DNA from: Penium margaritaceum
Lineage: Eukaryota; Streptophyta; Zygnematophyceae; Desmidiales; Peniaceae
Length of the DNA: 42,794 bases
Direction of reading: 5' to 3'
Assembly: GCA_023375785.1 (NCBI GenBank)
Contig: SZWC01015287.1
Span: forward strand, 22,051-64,844
Shown here: one piece after another, positions 30,414 to 42,794 of the stretch
Numbering within the stretch: position 1 is the first letter of the stretch
Layout: the number at the start of each line of letters is the position of its first letter
Program-made: the position numbers and the translations under genes
The notes under the pieces: model-generated
Told to the model about the DNA's origin: nothing
The model's database searches: none
Seen by the model: the letters and a program-made list of their open reading frames with translations, nothing else

Positions 30414-31336
30414 CGCCACCCGGGTGTCGAGCCCGACCACTCGGAAGTAACCGAGGGCGGCTACTCACCGATGCACGGTCAAAACCGGCACGCTGGCCCC
30501 CTGAGGATCAGCACCCGGGAAACATGCAGCTCCCCAATCACATGCAAGGAAAGGCAAAATGAAGTAGAGCACGGCAGTGAGAGTGTACGGGCCCTAGCAT
30601 CTACCGCATCACAGAGAGTCCTAGAAAGTCATAGAGAGTCATGCAATGGTCATGACTGTGCCCAAGTGCACTCCTGGGTCTAGCAGCAGGAGCAGCTTGA
30701 GGACGTCAACGGCTCCAACCACGATGGGCACATCGGACGCTTCCCCAGGTCGGACCATTGTCACTTAATATGTACACAGTGTGTGCAGAGTGTGTGAGGC
30801 AAGAGGGCACAGAGTTGTGAGTGGCCAACAAACTTCAACACCAGGCATCCTCTCTGCATGCACGGTTGTTGCATATATGTGGTTTGCAGGCAGGGTATGG
30901 AGCATAGAGTGGGGTCACAATGTTCTCCTAGTCTTACATATTTTTCAAACAATGTTGAAAGTGGAGAAGTTAAACTTGTCTCATGTATGGGGTTCAGTGG
31001 TGTAGTTTGGAGACTTCGGTCATCAGACGTCTAGGTGCAAGGTCTCGCATTATTCATGTTGTCGTTGCCTGGTTGTTCAATTTTCCAGGACGAAACAGGG
31101 TTCACGTAAGTTTGAACCAACAGCCGTGCATTTTTTCTTTGCGGTGTTGGGGGTAGACTACAAGGCTCAAATCAGGATCGAGCCATGGTTTGCTTGAACT
31201 TGCACTGAAAGTCATGGACCGGCAGCATGTGCTTGAGTTGCAACTAAGGCCCAACTATTCAAGTACACGAAGATAGAACACTTAGTTGAATTTACTTTAC
31301 AACCCTGCAGTTTCTTGCTCCAAGTACACTCATCCA

Positions 31337-34300
31337 GGATACATTTGTGGTCATGGTCAGTGGCACGTGCCAACTTTGTCAAGGCATTGCACAAAATAGA
31401 GACACCGAGCCACTAGTAGTCTACCCTGTTTGTACCTGCAACATCATGCCCAGTATATCTGCACTGTGATTGGACACTCTGACCGTGGCTGACTCGTGTT
31501 ATGATTTATAGCCGTTTCATGTACATGGAAATCTTTGTGGTCATGGTCAGTGGCACAAGGCATTGCGCACAATAGCCGTGCCAAGCCACCGGTTTTTTAC
31601 ATTGTTTTTACCTGCAAGGTCAAGCATATTTGAAGTACACTATGATTGGGCACTCTGACCGTGGCTGACTCGTGTTATGATCCGTAGACGTTAAAGTCAC
31701 TTGGTAAACATTGTGGTCATGGTCAGTGGCACATGCAAACTTTGTCAATGCATTACGCACACTAGCCACACCGAGCCACCAGTATTCCACCTTCTTTGCA
31801 CCTGTAAGATCATGCATAGTACATCTGCATTGTTATTGGACACTCTGACCGTGGCTAACTCGTGTTATGATCAATAGAAGTAAAAGTCACTTGGATGCAT
31901 TTGTGGTCATGGTCAGTGGGACATGCCAACTTTGTCAAGGCATTGCACACAATAGCCACACCGAGCCACCAGTACTCTACCTTGTTTGTACCTATAAGGT
32001 CATGCCCAGTATATCTGCACTGAAATTGGACAATATGACCGTGGCTGACTCGTGTTATGATTCATAGCCGTTTAATGTACTTGGTAAACTTTACGGACAT
32101 GGCAGTGGCACATGCCAACTTTGTCAAGGCATTGCGCACAATAGCCGTGCCAAGCCACCGGTTTTTTACCTTGTTCAAACCTTCAAGGTCATGCATAGTA
32201 GATGTACACTGTGATTGGGCACTCTGATCGTGGCTGACTCGTGTTACAATTCGTAGAGGTTAAAGTCACTTGGTAAACTTTTGTAGTCATGGTCAGTGGC
32301 ACATGCCAACTTTGTCAAGGCATTGCGCACAATAGCCACACCAAGCCACGAGTATTCTACCTTTTTCTAACCTGCAAGATCATGCCTAGTACATCTGCAC
32401 TGTGATTGGACACTCTGACCGTGGCTGACTTGTGTTATGATGAATAGAAGTAAAAGTCACTTGGATATATCTGTGGTCAAGGTCGGTGGCACATGCCAAC
32501 TTTGTCAATGCATTGCGCACAATAGCCAAACTGAGCCACTAGTATTCTACCTTGTTTACACCTGCACGATCATGCCTAGTTTATCTGAATTGTGATTCGA
32601 TACTCTGACCGTGGCTGACTCGTGTTTTGATCAACAGAAGTAAAAGTCACTTGGATACATTTGTGGTCATGTTCAGTGGCACATGCCAACTTTGTCAAGG
32701 CATTGCACAAAATGGCCACAGAGAGCCACTAGTATTCTACCTATTTTGTACCTACAAGATCATGCCCAGTATATCTGCACTGTGATTGGACACTATGACC
32801 GTGGCTGACTCGTGTTATGATTTATAGCCGTTTAATGTACTTGGAAATCTTTGTGGTCATGGTCAGTGGCACAAGGCATTGCGCACAATCACCGTGCCAA
32901 GCCACCGGTTTTTTACCTTGTTTTACCTGCAAGGTCATGCATTTTAGATGTGCACTGTGATTTGGCACTCTGACCGTGGCTGACTCGTGTTATGATCCGT
33001 ATACGTTAAAGAAACTTAGTAAACATTGTGGTCATGGTCAGTGGCACATGCAAACTTTGTCAAGGCATTACGCACAATAGCCACACCGAGCCACCAGTAT
33101 TCTACCTTGTTTGCAACTGACAGATCATGCCTAGTACATCTGCATTGTTACTGGACACTCTGACCGTGGCTGACTCCTGTTATGATCAATAGAAGTGAAA
33201 GTCACTTGGATACATTTGTGGTCATGGTCAGTGGCACATGCCAACTGAGTCAAGGCATTGTGCACAATAGCCACAGGGAGCCACCTGTATTGTACCTTGT
33301 TTATACGTGTAAGGTCATGCCCAGCATATTTGCACTGTGATTGGACACTCTGACCGTGGCTGACTCGTGTTATGATTCATAGCCGTTTAAGGTACTTTGT
33401 AAACTTTGTGGCCATGGTCAGTGGCACATGCCAACTTTGTCAAGGCATTGCGCACAATAGCCANATATCTGCACTGTGATTGGACACTCTGACCGTGACT
33501 GACTCGTGTTATGATTCATAGCCGTTAAAGGTACTTGGTACACTTTGTGGTCATGGTCTGTGGCACATGCCAATTTTGTCAAGGCATTGCGCACAATAGC
33601 CGTGCCAAGCCACCGGTTTTTTTCACTTGTTTAGACGTGCAAGGTCATGCATATTAGATGTGCACTGTGATTGGGCACTCTGACCGTGGCTGATTTTTGT
33701 TACGATTCGTGAAGTTAAAGTCACTTGGAAAACTTTGTGGTCGTGGTCAGTTGCACTACCAACTTTGTCAAGGCATTGCGCACAATAGCCACACCGAGCC
33801 ACCAGTATTCTACCTTGTTTGCACCTGTAAGATCATGCCTAGTACATATGCATTGTGATAGGACACTCTGACCGTGGCTGACTGGTGCTATGATCAATAG
33901 AATTGCAAGTCACTTGGATACATTTGCGGTCAGGGTCAGTGGCACATGCGAACTTTGTCAAGGCATTGCACACAATAGCCACACCAAGCCACCAGTATTC
34001 TACCTTGTTTGTACCTGTAAGGTCATGCCCAGTACATCTGCATTGAAATTGGACACTCTGACCGTGGCTGACTCGTGTTATGATTCATAGCCGTGTAATG
34101 TACTTGGTAAACTTTGTGGTCATGGCAGTGGCACATGCCAACTTTGTCAAGGCACTGCGCACAATAGTCGTGCCAAGCCACCAGGTTTTTACCTTGTTTA
34201 TACATGCAAGGTCATGCATACTATATGTACGCTGTGATATGGCACTCTGATGGTGGCTGACTCATGCTACGATTCATAGAGGTTAAAGTCACTTGGTCAA

Positions 34301-34590
34301 CTTTGTAGTCATGGTCAGTGGCACATGCCAACTTTGTCAAGGCATTGCACACAATAGCCACACCGAGCCACCAGTATTCTACCTTTTTTGAACCTACAAG
34401 ATCATGCCTAGTACATATGCATTGTGATTGGACACTCTGACCGCAACTGACTCGTGTTATGATCAATAGGAGTTAAAGTCACTTTGATACATTTGTGGTC
34501 ATGGTCAGTGGCACATGCCAACTTTGTCAAGGCATTGCGCACAATAGCCACACGGACCCACCTATATTGTACCTTGTTTATACGTGTAAA
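31337..34590 (+). repeat. 190-bp satellite array, forward orientation
   Basis: About 17 monomers from ggatacattt to the solo LTR. Two monomers (at 31551 and 32867, 1,316 bp apart) share the same 12-bp loss inside the conserved core (gtggcacaaggcattg), marking another local duplication. A single N at 33464 joins two pieces out of register and looks like a closed gap. No gene is seen. Confidence 0.95.
34586..34590. repeat. Left target-site duplication of the solo LTR
   Basis: gtaaa here and gtaag at 35188-35192 flank the solo LTR. The ordinary satellite sequence at this point is gtaag, so the left copy has one later change. Removing the LTR and one copy restores an intact monomer. Confidence 0.75.
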
Positions 34591-35187
34591 TGTCAGAAAT
34601 GAAGCCTTGACAAGAGAAAGAAAACCTCGCTCTCAATTACGGTTCAAGTCCACCGACTGAGCCACCTTGACTAACGGCTCTCTGGTCAGGCGACCGTTGG
34701 GACCCGTCAGCCAAGTTATCCCCTAATAAAGTGACACCTGTCACCCACTTCCGGCTAGTGGAAGGAAGCCATTGCCTTGCTCATTTGTCCTGTTCTGACC
34801 CTTTTTACCGAGGATGTTCATTCCTTCGAGTTAACCAGAACAGTTCTGCACATCCTGTTCCCCTTTGGTTCCGCGACTTCGCCGCCGTGTCTTCGCCCTG
34901 CTCGTCCCTCGCATTTCCTGTCCTCGCCACCTCTCAACGCTTCGCTTCGTCACTCTCGCTCCTTCGCTCAGCTCCCACACTCTTCCAACCATCACTCTCT
35001 CCACAAGCACTCTCTCTTTCACATCAAGCTGTCTACCTCGGCTACCTCGCTTCTCAGGCTCTACCTGCTCTCGCGACTAGCTCCTCGGACCGCTCTCGCT
35101 TGTGTCACTCTGCTGACGTGCACGTGCCTGCCCATTGCTTCTACTTGCTTCTGCTACCGCCACTCTCGTGTCTGTACTCTTTTGACA
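34591..35187 (+). mobile_element. Solo LTR, 597 bp
   Basis: It starts TGTCAGAAATG and ends CTTTTGACA, giving the inverted ends TGTCA/TGACA typical of LTRs. It lies in satellite in perfect register with a 5-bp target duplication (one mismatch). This is the cleanest insertion in the window. A TATA-like taataaag lies at 34724-34731, followed by a long C/T-rich stretch (about 34850-35180), as in the transcribed part of many LTRs. No internal domain or second LTR is present, so it is the product of LTR-LTR recombination. It was probably Ty3/gypsy or copia type; the superfamily cannot be decided without the internal region. Plus orientation is inferred from the TATA-like site. The 151-162-codon ORFs inside are by-products of the C/T-rich sequence. 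Confidence 0.8.
34724..34731 (+). promoter_or_regulatory. TATA-like element in the solo LTR
   Basis: taataaag stands about 134 bp from the LTR start and upstream of the C/T-rich stretch. The position is reasonable for an LTR promoter, but the match is weak and it could equally be a polyadenylation signal (aataaa). Confidence 0.3.
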
Positions 35188-38100
35188 GTAAGGTCATGCC
35201 CGGTATATCTGCACTGTGATTGGACACTCTGACCGTGGCTGACTCCTGTTATGATTCATAGCCGTTTAAGGTACTTTGTGAACTTTGTGGCCATGGTCAG
35301 TGGCACATGCCAACTTTGTCAAGGCATTGCGCACAATAGCCATGCCAAGCAACCGGTTCTTTACCTTGTTTATACCTGCAAGGTCATGCTTAGTACATCT
35401 GGACTGTGATCGGGCACTCTGACTGTGGCTGACTCGTGTTCCAATTCATAGACGTTAAAGTCACTTGGTAAACTTTGTGGTCATGGTCAGTGGCACATGC
35501 CAACTTTGTCAAGGCATTGCGCACAATAGCCACACCAAGCTACCAGTATTCTACCTTGTTTTCACCTGCAAGATCATGCCTAGTACATCTGCACTGTGAT
35601 TGGACACTCTGACCGTGGCTGACTCGTGTTATGATCAATAGAAGTAAAAGTCACTTAGGATACATTTGTGGTCATGGTCAGTGGCACATGCCAACTGTCT
35701 CAAGGCATTGCGCACAATAGCCACACCAAGCCACCAGTATTCTATCTTGTTTGCACATGCAAGATCATGCCTAGTACATATACACTGTGATAGGACACTC
35801 TGACCGTGGCTGACTCGTGTTATGATTCAGAGCCGTTTTAGGTACTTGGTAAACTTTGTGGTCATGGTCAGTGGCACATGCCAATTTTGTCAAGGCATTG
35901 CGCACAATAACCGTGCCAAGCCACTGGTTTTTTAACTTGTTTATACCTACAATGTCAAGCATGTTATATGTGCACAATGATTGGTCACTCTGACCATGGC
36001 TGACTTGTGTTATGATTCGTAGAAGTTAAAGTCACTTGGTAAACTCTGTGGTCATGGTCAGTGGCACATGCCAACTTCGTCAAGGCAATGCGCACAATAG
36101 CCACGTCGAGCCACCAGTATTATACCTTGTTTGCAACCGCAAGGTCATGCCTAGTACATCTGCACTGTGATTGGACACTCTGACTGTGGCTAACTTGTGT
36201 TATGATCAGTAGAATTAAAAGTCACTTGGATACATTTGTGGTCATGGTCAGTGGCACATACCAACTTTGTCAAGGCATTGCGCACAATAGCCACACCGAG
36301 CCACCAGAATTCTACCTTGTTCATACCTGTAAGGTCGTGTCCAGTATATGTGCACTGTGATTGGACACTCTGACCGTGGCTGACTTGTGTTATAATTAAT
36401 AGCCGTTTAAGGTACTTGGTACACTTGGTGGTCATGGTCAGTGGCATATGCCAGTTTTGTCAAGGCATTGCGCACAATAGTCGTGCCAAGCCACGGGTTT
36501 TTTACCTTGTTCATACCTGCAAGGTCATGCCTAGTACATCTCAACTATGATTGGGCACTCTGACTGTGGATGACTCCTGTTACGATATGTGGAAGTTAAA
36601 GTCACTTGATAAACTTTGTCGTCATGGTCAGTGGCACATGCCAACCCTGTCAAGGCATTGTGCACAATAGCCGTGCCAAGACACAGGTTTTTTACCCTGT
36701 TTATACCTGCAAGATCATGCATATTTGATGTGCACTGTGATTGGGTACTCTGACCGTGGCTGACTCGTGTTATGATTCCTAGAGGTTAAAGTCACTTGGT
36801 AAACTTCGTGGTCATGTTCAGTGGCACATGCCGACATTTTCAAGGCATTGCACACTGTAGCCACACCGAGCCACCAGTATTCTACCTTTTCTGCATCTGC
36901 AATTTCATGCCTGGTACATCTGCACTGTGATTTGAGAATTTGACAGTGGCTGACTCGTGTTAAGATAAATAGAAGTAAAAGTCACTTGGATACATCTGTG
37001 GTCATGGTCAGTGGCACATGCCAACATTGTCAAGGCATTGCGCATAATAGCCACACCGAGGCACCAGTATTCTACCTTGTTTATAGATACAAGGTCATGC
37101 GCAGTATCTGTATTGTGATTGGACACCCTGACCGTGGCTGACTCGTGTTATGGTTCATAGCCGTTTAAAATACTTGGTAAACTTTGTGGTCATTGTCAGT
37201 GGCACATGCCAACTTTGTCAAGGTATTGCGCACAATAGCCGTGCCAAGCCACCGGTTTTTAAACTTGTTTATACCTGCAATGTCATGCATGTTATATGTG
37301 CACAATGAATTGTCACTCTGACCGTGGCTGACTAGTGTTATGATTTGTAGAAGTTAGAGTCAATTGGTAAACGTTGTGGTCATGGTCAGTGGCACATGCC
37401 AACTTCGTCAAGGCATTGCGCACAATAGCCACACCGAGCCACCAGTATTCTACCTTGTGTATACCTGTAAGGTCATGCCCAGTATATCTGCACTGTGATT
37501 GGACACTCTGACTGTGGCTGACTCGTGTTATGATTCATAACCGTTTAAGGTACTTGGTAAACTTTGTGGTCATGGTCTGTGGCACATGCCAGCTTTGTCA
37601 AGGCATTGCGTACAATAGCCATGCCAAGCCACCGGGTTTTTACCTTGTTTATACCTGTAAGGTCATGCATAGTACATGTGAACAGTGATTGGGCACTCTG
37701 ACTGTGGCTGACTCGTGTTACGATTCATAGAAGTTAAAGTCACTTGGTAAACTTTGTGGTCATGGTCAATGGCACATGCCAACTTGGTCAAGGCATTGCG
37801 CACAATAGCCACACCGAGCCACCAGTATTCTACCTTGTTTGCACCTGCAAGATCATGCCTAGTACATATGCACTGTGATTGGAAACTCTGATCATGGCTG
37901 ACTCGTGTTATGATCAATGGAAGTAAAAGTCACTTGGATACATTTGTGGTCATGGTCAGTGGCACATGCCAACTTTGTCAAGGAATTGCACTTAATAACC
38001 ACACCGAGCCACCAGTATTCTACCTTGTTTATACCTCTAAGGTCATGTTCAGTATATTTGCACTGTGATTGGACACTCTGAATGTGGCTGACCCGTGTTA

Positions 38101-41100
38101 TGATTCATAGCCGTTGAAGGTACTTGGTAAACTTTGTGGTCATGGTCAGTGGCACATGCCAACTTTATCAAGGTATTGCGCACAATAGCCGTGCCAAGCC
38201 ACCCGTTTTCAACCTGCAAGCTCATGCCTAGTAAATCTGAACTGTGATTGGGCACTCTGACAGTGGCTGACTTGTGTTACAATTTGTACAAGTTAAAGTC
38301 ACTTGGTAAACTTTGTGGTCATGGTCAGTGGCACATACCAACTTTCTTCAAGGCATTGCGCACAATAGCCGTGCCAATACACCAGTTTCTAACCCTGTTT
38401 ATACCTGCAAGGTCATGGATATTATATGTGCACTGTGATTGGGAACTCTGACTTTGGCTGACTCGTGTTATGATTCATAGAAGTTAAAGTCACTTAGTAA
38501 ACTTTGTTGTCATGGGCACTGGTACATGCCAACTTTGTCAAGGCATTGCGCACAATAGCCACACCAAGCCACCAGTATTCTACCTTCTTTTCACCTGCAA
38601 CATCATGCCTAGTACATCTGCACTGTGATTGGACACTCTGACCGTGGCTGACTCGTGTTATGATCAATATAAGTAAAAGTCGCTTGGATACATTTGTGGT
38701 AATGGTCAGTGACACGTGCCAACTTTGTCAAGGCATTGCGCACAATAGCGACGCCGAGCCACCAGTACTCTACCTTGTTCATACCTGTGAGGTCATGCGC
38801 AGTTTATCTGCACTATGATTGGACACTCTGAATGTGGCTGACTCGTGATATGATTCATAGCCGTTTTAGGTAGTTGGTAAACTTTGTGGTCATGGTCAGT
38901 GGCACATGCCAACTTTGTCAAGGCATTGCGCACAATACACATGCCAAGCCACTGGTTTTTTAACTTTTTTATACAGGCAAGATCATGCATATTATATGTG
39001 CACTGTGACTGGGCACTCTGACCGTTGCTGACTCGTATTACCATTCGTAGAAGTTAAAGTCACTTTGTAATCATTGTGGTCATGGTCAGTGGCACATGCC
39101 AACTTGGTCAATGCATTGCGCACAATAGCCCCACCGAGCCACCAGTATTCTACCTTCTTTATACATGTAAGGTCATGCCCAGTATATCTGCACTGTGATT
39201 GGACACTCCGGCTGTGGCTGACTTGTGTCATGATTCATAACCGTTTAAGGTACTCGGTAAACTCTGTGGTCATGGTCTGTGGCACATGCTAGCTTTGTCA
39301 AGGCATTGCGCACAATAGCCATGCCAAGCCATCGATTGCTTACCTTGTTTATACCCGTAAGGTCATGCCTAGTACATCTGAACTGTGATTGGGCACTCTG
39401 ACTCTGGCTGACTCGTGTTACGATTCATAGAAGTTAAAGTCACTTGGTAAACTTTGTGGTCATGGTCAGTGGCAAATGCCAACTTGGTCAAGGCATTGCG
39501 CACAATAGCCACACTCAGCCACTAGTATTCTACCTTGTTTGCACCTGCAAGATCATGCCTAGTACATCTGCACTGTGATTGGACACTCTGACCGTGGCTG
39601 ACTCGTGTTATGATAAATACAAGTAAAAGTCACTTGGATGCATCTGTGGTCATGGTCAGAGGCACATGCCAACTTTCTCAAGGAATTGCACACAATAACC
39701 ACACCGAGCCACCAGTATTCTACCGTGTTTATACCTGTAAGGTCTTGCCCAGTATATCTGCACTGTGATAGGACACTCTGACTGTGGCTGACCCGTGTTA
39801 TGATTCATAGCTGTTTAAGGTACTAGGTAAACTTTGTGGTCATGGTCAGTGGCACATGCCAACTTTGTCAAGGCATTGCGCACAATAGCCGTGCCAAGGC
39901 ACCGGTTTTTTACCTTGTTTATACTTGCAACCTCAAGCCTAGTACATCTGAAAATTGATTGGGCACTCTGACTGTGGCTGACTCGTGTTACGATTTGTAC
40001 AAGTTAAAGACACTTGGTAACATTTTGTGGTCATGGTCAGTGGCACATGCCAACTTTGTCAAGGCATTGCGCACAATAGCCGTGCCAAGACACCGGTTTT
40101 AAACCCTGTTTATACCTGCAAGGTCATGCATATTAGATGTGCACTGTGATTGGGTACTCTGACTGTGGCTGACCCGTGTTATGATTCGTAGAAGTTAAAG
40201 TCTCTTGGTAAACTTTGTGGTCATGGTCAGTGGCACATGCCAACTTTGTCAAGGTATTGCAAACAATAGCCACACCAAGCCACCGGTATTCTACCTTGTT
40301 TGCACCTGCAAGATCATGCCTAGTACATCTGCACTGTGATTCAACACTCTGACCATGGCTGACTCGTGTTATGATCAATACAAGTAAAAGTCACTTGGAT
40401 ACGTTTGTGGTCATGGTCAGTGGCACATGCCAACTTTGTCAAGGCATTGCGCACAATAGCCACACCGAGCCACCAGTACTCTACCTTGTTCATACCTGTG
40501 AGGTCATGCACAGTATATATGCACTATGATTGGACACTCTGACTGTGGCTGACTCGTTTTATGATTCATAGCCGTTTAAGGTACTTGGTAAACTTTGTGG
40601 TCATGGTCAGTGCCACATGCCAACTTTGTCAAGGCATTGCGCACAATAGCCATGCGAAGCCACTGGTTTTTTAACTTGTTTATACCTGCAAGGTCATGCA
40701 TGTTAGTTATGCAATGTGATTGGACACTCTGACCGTAGCTGACTCGTATTACGATTCTTAGAAGTTAAAGTCACTTGGTAAACTTTGTGGTCATGGTCAG
40801 TGGCACATGCCAACTTCGTCAAGGCATTTCGCACAATAGCCATACCGTGCTACCATTATTCTACCTTGTTTGCACCTGCAAGGTCATGCCTAATAAATCT
40901 GCACTGTGATTGGACACTCTGACCGTGGCTGACTCGTGTTATGATCAATAGAAGTAAAAGTCACTTGGATACAATTGTGGTCATGGTCACTGGCACATGC
41001 CAAATCTGTCAAGGCATTGCACACAATAGCCATTCCAAGCCATCAGAATTCTACCTTGTTCATACCTGTAAGGTCATGCCCAGTGTATCTTCACTGCGAT

Positions 41101-42794
41101 TGGACACTCTGACCGTGGCTGAATTGTGTTACAATACATAGCCGTTTAAGGTACTTGGTAACAATTGTGGTCATGGTCAGTAGCACATGCCAACTTTGTC
41201 AAGGCATTGCGCATAATAGCGGTGCCAAGCCATGGGTTTTTTGCCTTGTTTATGCCTGCAAGGTCATGCTTGGTACATCTAAACTGTGATTGGGCACTCT
41301 GAATGTGGATGACTCCTGTTACGATTCGTATACATTAAGTCACTTGGTAAACTTTGTCGTCATGGTCAGTGGCACTTGCCAACCTTGTCAAGGCATTGCG
41401 CACAATAGCCGTGCCAAGACACCGGTCTTTTACCCTGTTTATACCTGCAATGTCATGCATATTAGATGTGCACTGTAATTGGATACTCNAACTTTGTGGT
41501 CATGGTCAGTGGCACATGCCAACTTTGTCAAGGCATTGCGCACAATAGCCACACCAAGCCACCAGTATTCTACCTTTTTTGCACCTGCAAGATCATGCAT
41601 AGTACATCTGCACTGTGACTGGACACTCTGACATTGGCTAACTTGTGTTATGATCAATAGAAGTAAAAGTCACTTGGATACATGTGTGGTCATGGTCAGT
41701 GGCACATGCCAACTCTGTCAAGGAATTGCACACAATAGCCACACCGAGCCACCAGTTTATACCTTGTTCCTACCTGCAAGGTCATGCGCAGTATATCTAT
41801 ACTGTGACTGGACACTCTGACCGTGGCTGATTCGTGTTTTGATTCATAGCCGTTTAAGGTACTTGGTTAACTTTGTGGTCATGGTCAGTGGCACATGCCA
41901 AATTTGTCAAGGCATTGCGCACAATGGCCGTGCCAAGCCACCGGTTTTGCAACTTGTTTATACCTGCACGGTCATGCATATTATATGTGCACGATGATTG
42001 AGTACTATGACCGAGGCTGACTCGTGTTGCGATTCGTAGAAGTTAAAGTCACTTGGTTAACTTTGTGGTCATGGTCAGTGGCACATGCCAACTTCCTCAA
42101 GGCATTGCGCACAATAGCCACGTCGAGCCACCAGTATTCTACCTTCTTTGCACATGTAAGGTCATGCCTAGTACATCTGCACTGTGATTAGACACTCTGA
42201 CCGTGGCTGACTCGTGTTATGATCAATAGAATTAAAAGTCACTTGGATACATTTGTGGTCATGGTCAGTGGCACAGGCCAACTTTGTCAAGGCATTGCAC
42301 ACAATAGCCACACCGAGCCACCAGTATTCTACCTCGTTCATACCTGCAAGGTCACGCGCAATACATCTATAATGTGATTGGACACTCTGACCGTGGCTGA
42401 CTTGTGTTCAGACTCATAGCCGTTTAAGGTACTTGGTAAACTTTGTGGTCATGGTCAGTGGCACATGCCAACTTTGTCAAGGCATTGCGCACAATAGCCA
42501 GACCAAGCCACCAATTTCTTACCTTGTTTATATCTGCAAGGTCATGCGTAGTACACGTGTCCTGTGATTGGGTACTCTGACTGTAGCAGAATAATGTGAT
42601 GATTCATTGAAGTTGAAGTCACTAGGTAAAGTTTGTGGTCATGGTCAGTGGGACATGCCAACTTTGTCAAGGTATTACGCACAATAGCCACACTGAGCCA
42701 CCGGGTTTTTACCTTATTTATACCTGAGAGGTCATGCATAGTACATGTGCACTGTAAGTGGGCACTCTGACCGTGGCTGACTCGTGTTACGATT
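35188..42794 (+). repeat. 190-bp satellite array, forward orientation, to window end
   Basis: About 40 monomers of mixed A/B/C types, with no foreign insertion that I could find. A single N at 41489 again joins sequence out of register (ggatactc to aactttgtgg) and is probably a collapsed gap. Recurrent 60-85-codon minus-strand ORFs are the monomer itself. The array runs off the end of the window. Confidence 0.95.

Larger units (their letters stand above)
29358..31336 (-). mobile_element. Second non-satellite island, probable degenerate retroelement
   Basis: About 2 kb of unique sequence. The left 850 bp is purine-rich on the plus strand, with repeated gccgag and agagagc words. The minus strand is open for 134 codons (29754-29350) and is Ser/Leu/Pro-rich, with no known motif. 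A copia-like primer-binding-like site lies at 30191-30203 on the minus strand, implying that an LTR, if any, would be 30204-31336. I do not see clear TG...CA ends or a second LTR. Relative to the satellite register, 75 bp of a monomer is missing at the insertion point, so the island did not enter by a simple target-duplicating insertion, or was rearranged later. Other ORFs here (29560-29934, 30471-30683) show no recognisable protein. Confidence 0.45.

Noticed and set aside
34641..34651. GGTTCAAGTCC, a perfect-looking tRNA B-box in the solo LTR, next to a reversed A-box-like sequence
   Set aside because: The A-box-like part is on the opposite strand and adjacent, not upstream on the same strand. 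No cloverleaf with acceptor stem can be formed, so it is not a tRNA gene.
34731..35232. Overlapping ORFs of 162 and 151 codons in the solo LTR
   Set aside because: The sequence is C/T-rich, both frames end in satellite, and they lie wholly within an LTR with no internal domain.
13064..42794. Dozens of similar 60-118-codon ORFs on both strands, such as an 81-codon minus-strand ORF that recurs through the arrays
   Set aside because: They are the satellite monomer translated repeatedly. The 190-bp period is not a multiple of three, so frames cannot continue between monomers, and the changes between copies show no sign of protein conservation.

Overview
This window looks like a draft-assembly scaffold from a large, repeat-rich eukaryotic nuclear genome. 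About 85% of it is one tandem satellite with a monomer of about 190 bp. The rest is decayed mobile-element or gene sequence embedded in the satellite. A green alga or plant is my best guess, at low confidence. It rests on two minus-strand sites resembling the Ty1/copia primer-binding site for initiator tRNA-Met, on a TGTCA...TGACA solo LTR, and on base changes that resemble decay of methylated cytosines. I found no intact gene, rRNA, tRNA or CRISPR array. There are single Ns at 7095, 33464 and 41489 and a 30-N gap at 16880-16909.

Layout. 1-629 is satellite in reverse orientation, and it flips at a palindromic junction (587-663). 630-5667 is satellite in forward orientation and includes five letter-perfect 190-bp copies (2661-3610). 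5668-13063 is a composite non-satellite island. Its left part (5668 to about 9562, plus strand) is a broken gene for a modular zinc-binding protein: five 29-residue Ala/Pro repeats, a charged linker, and nine modules with PHD/DC1-like spacing C-x2-C...C-x2-C-x4-H-x2-C...C-x2-C. Its right part (9421-13063) has two copies of a ~1-kb sequence (9421-10410 and 12037-13063) around a 1.6-kb centre. I read these as LTRs of a non-autonomous minus-strand LTR element. The frame of the zinc-module gene runs across the edge of the left copy.

13064-29357 is satellite, partly organised as a 570-bp (3 x 190) higher-order repeat, with a 100-bp foldback insertion at 15683-15782. 29358-31336 is a second non-satellite island, probably a degenerate retroelement. 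31337-34590 is satellite. 34591-35187 is a solo LTR with a 5-bp target duplication (one mismatch). 35188-42794 is satellite.

Nothing here works as an operon. The picture is a satellite domain, possibly centromeric or pericentromeric, that has collected retroelement insertions. The most unusual content is the multi-module zinc-protein relic. Nine of its metal-ligand cysteines read as tyrosine and its frame is cut by many stops, which suggests directional C-to-T / G-to-A decay. All family names come from reading motifs by eye; no database search was run.
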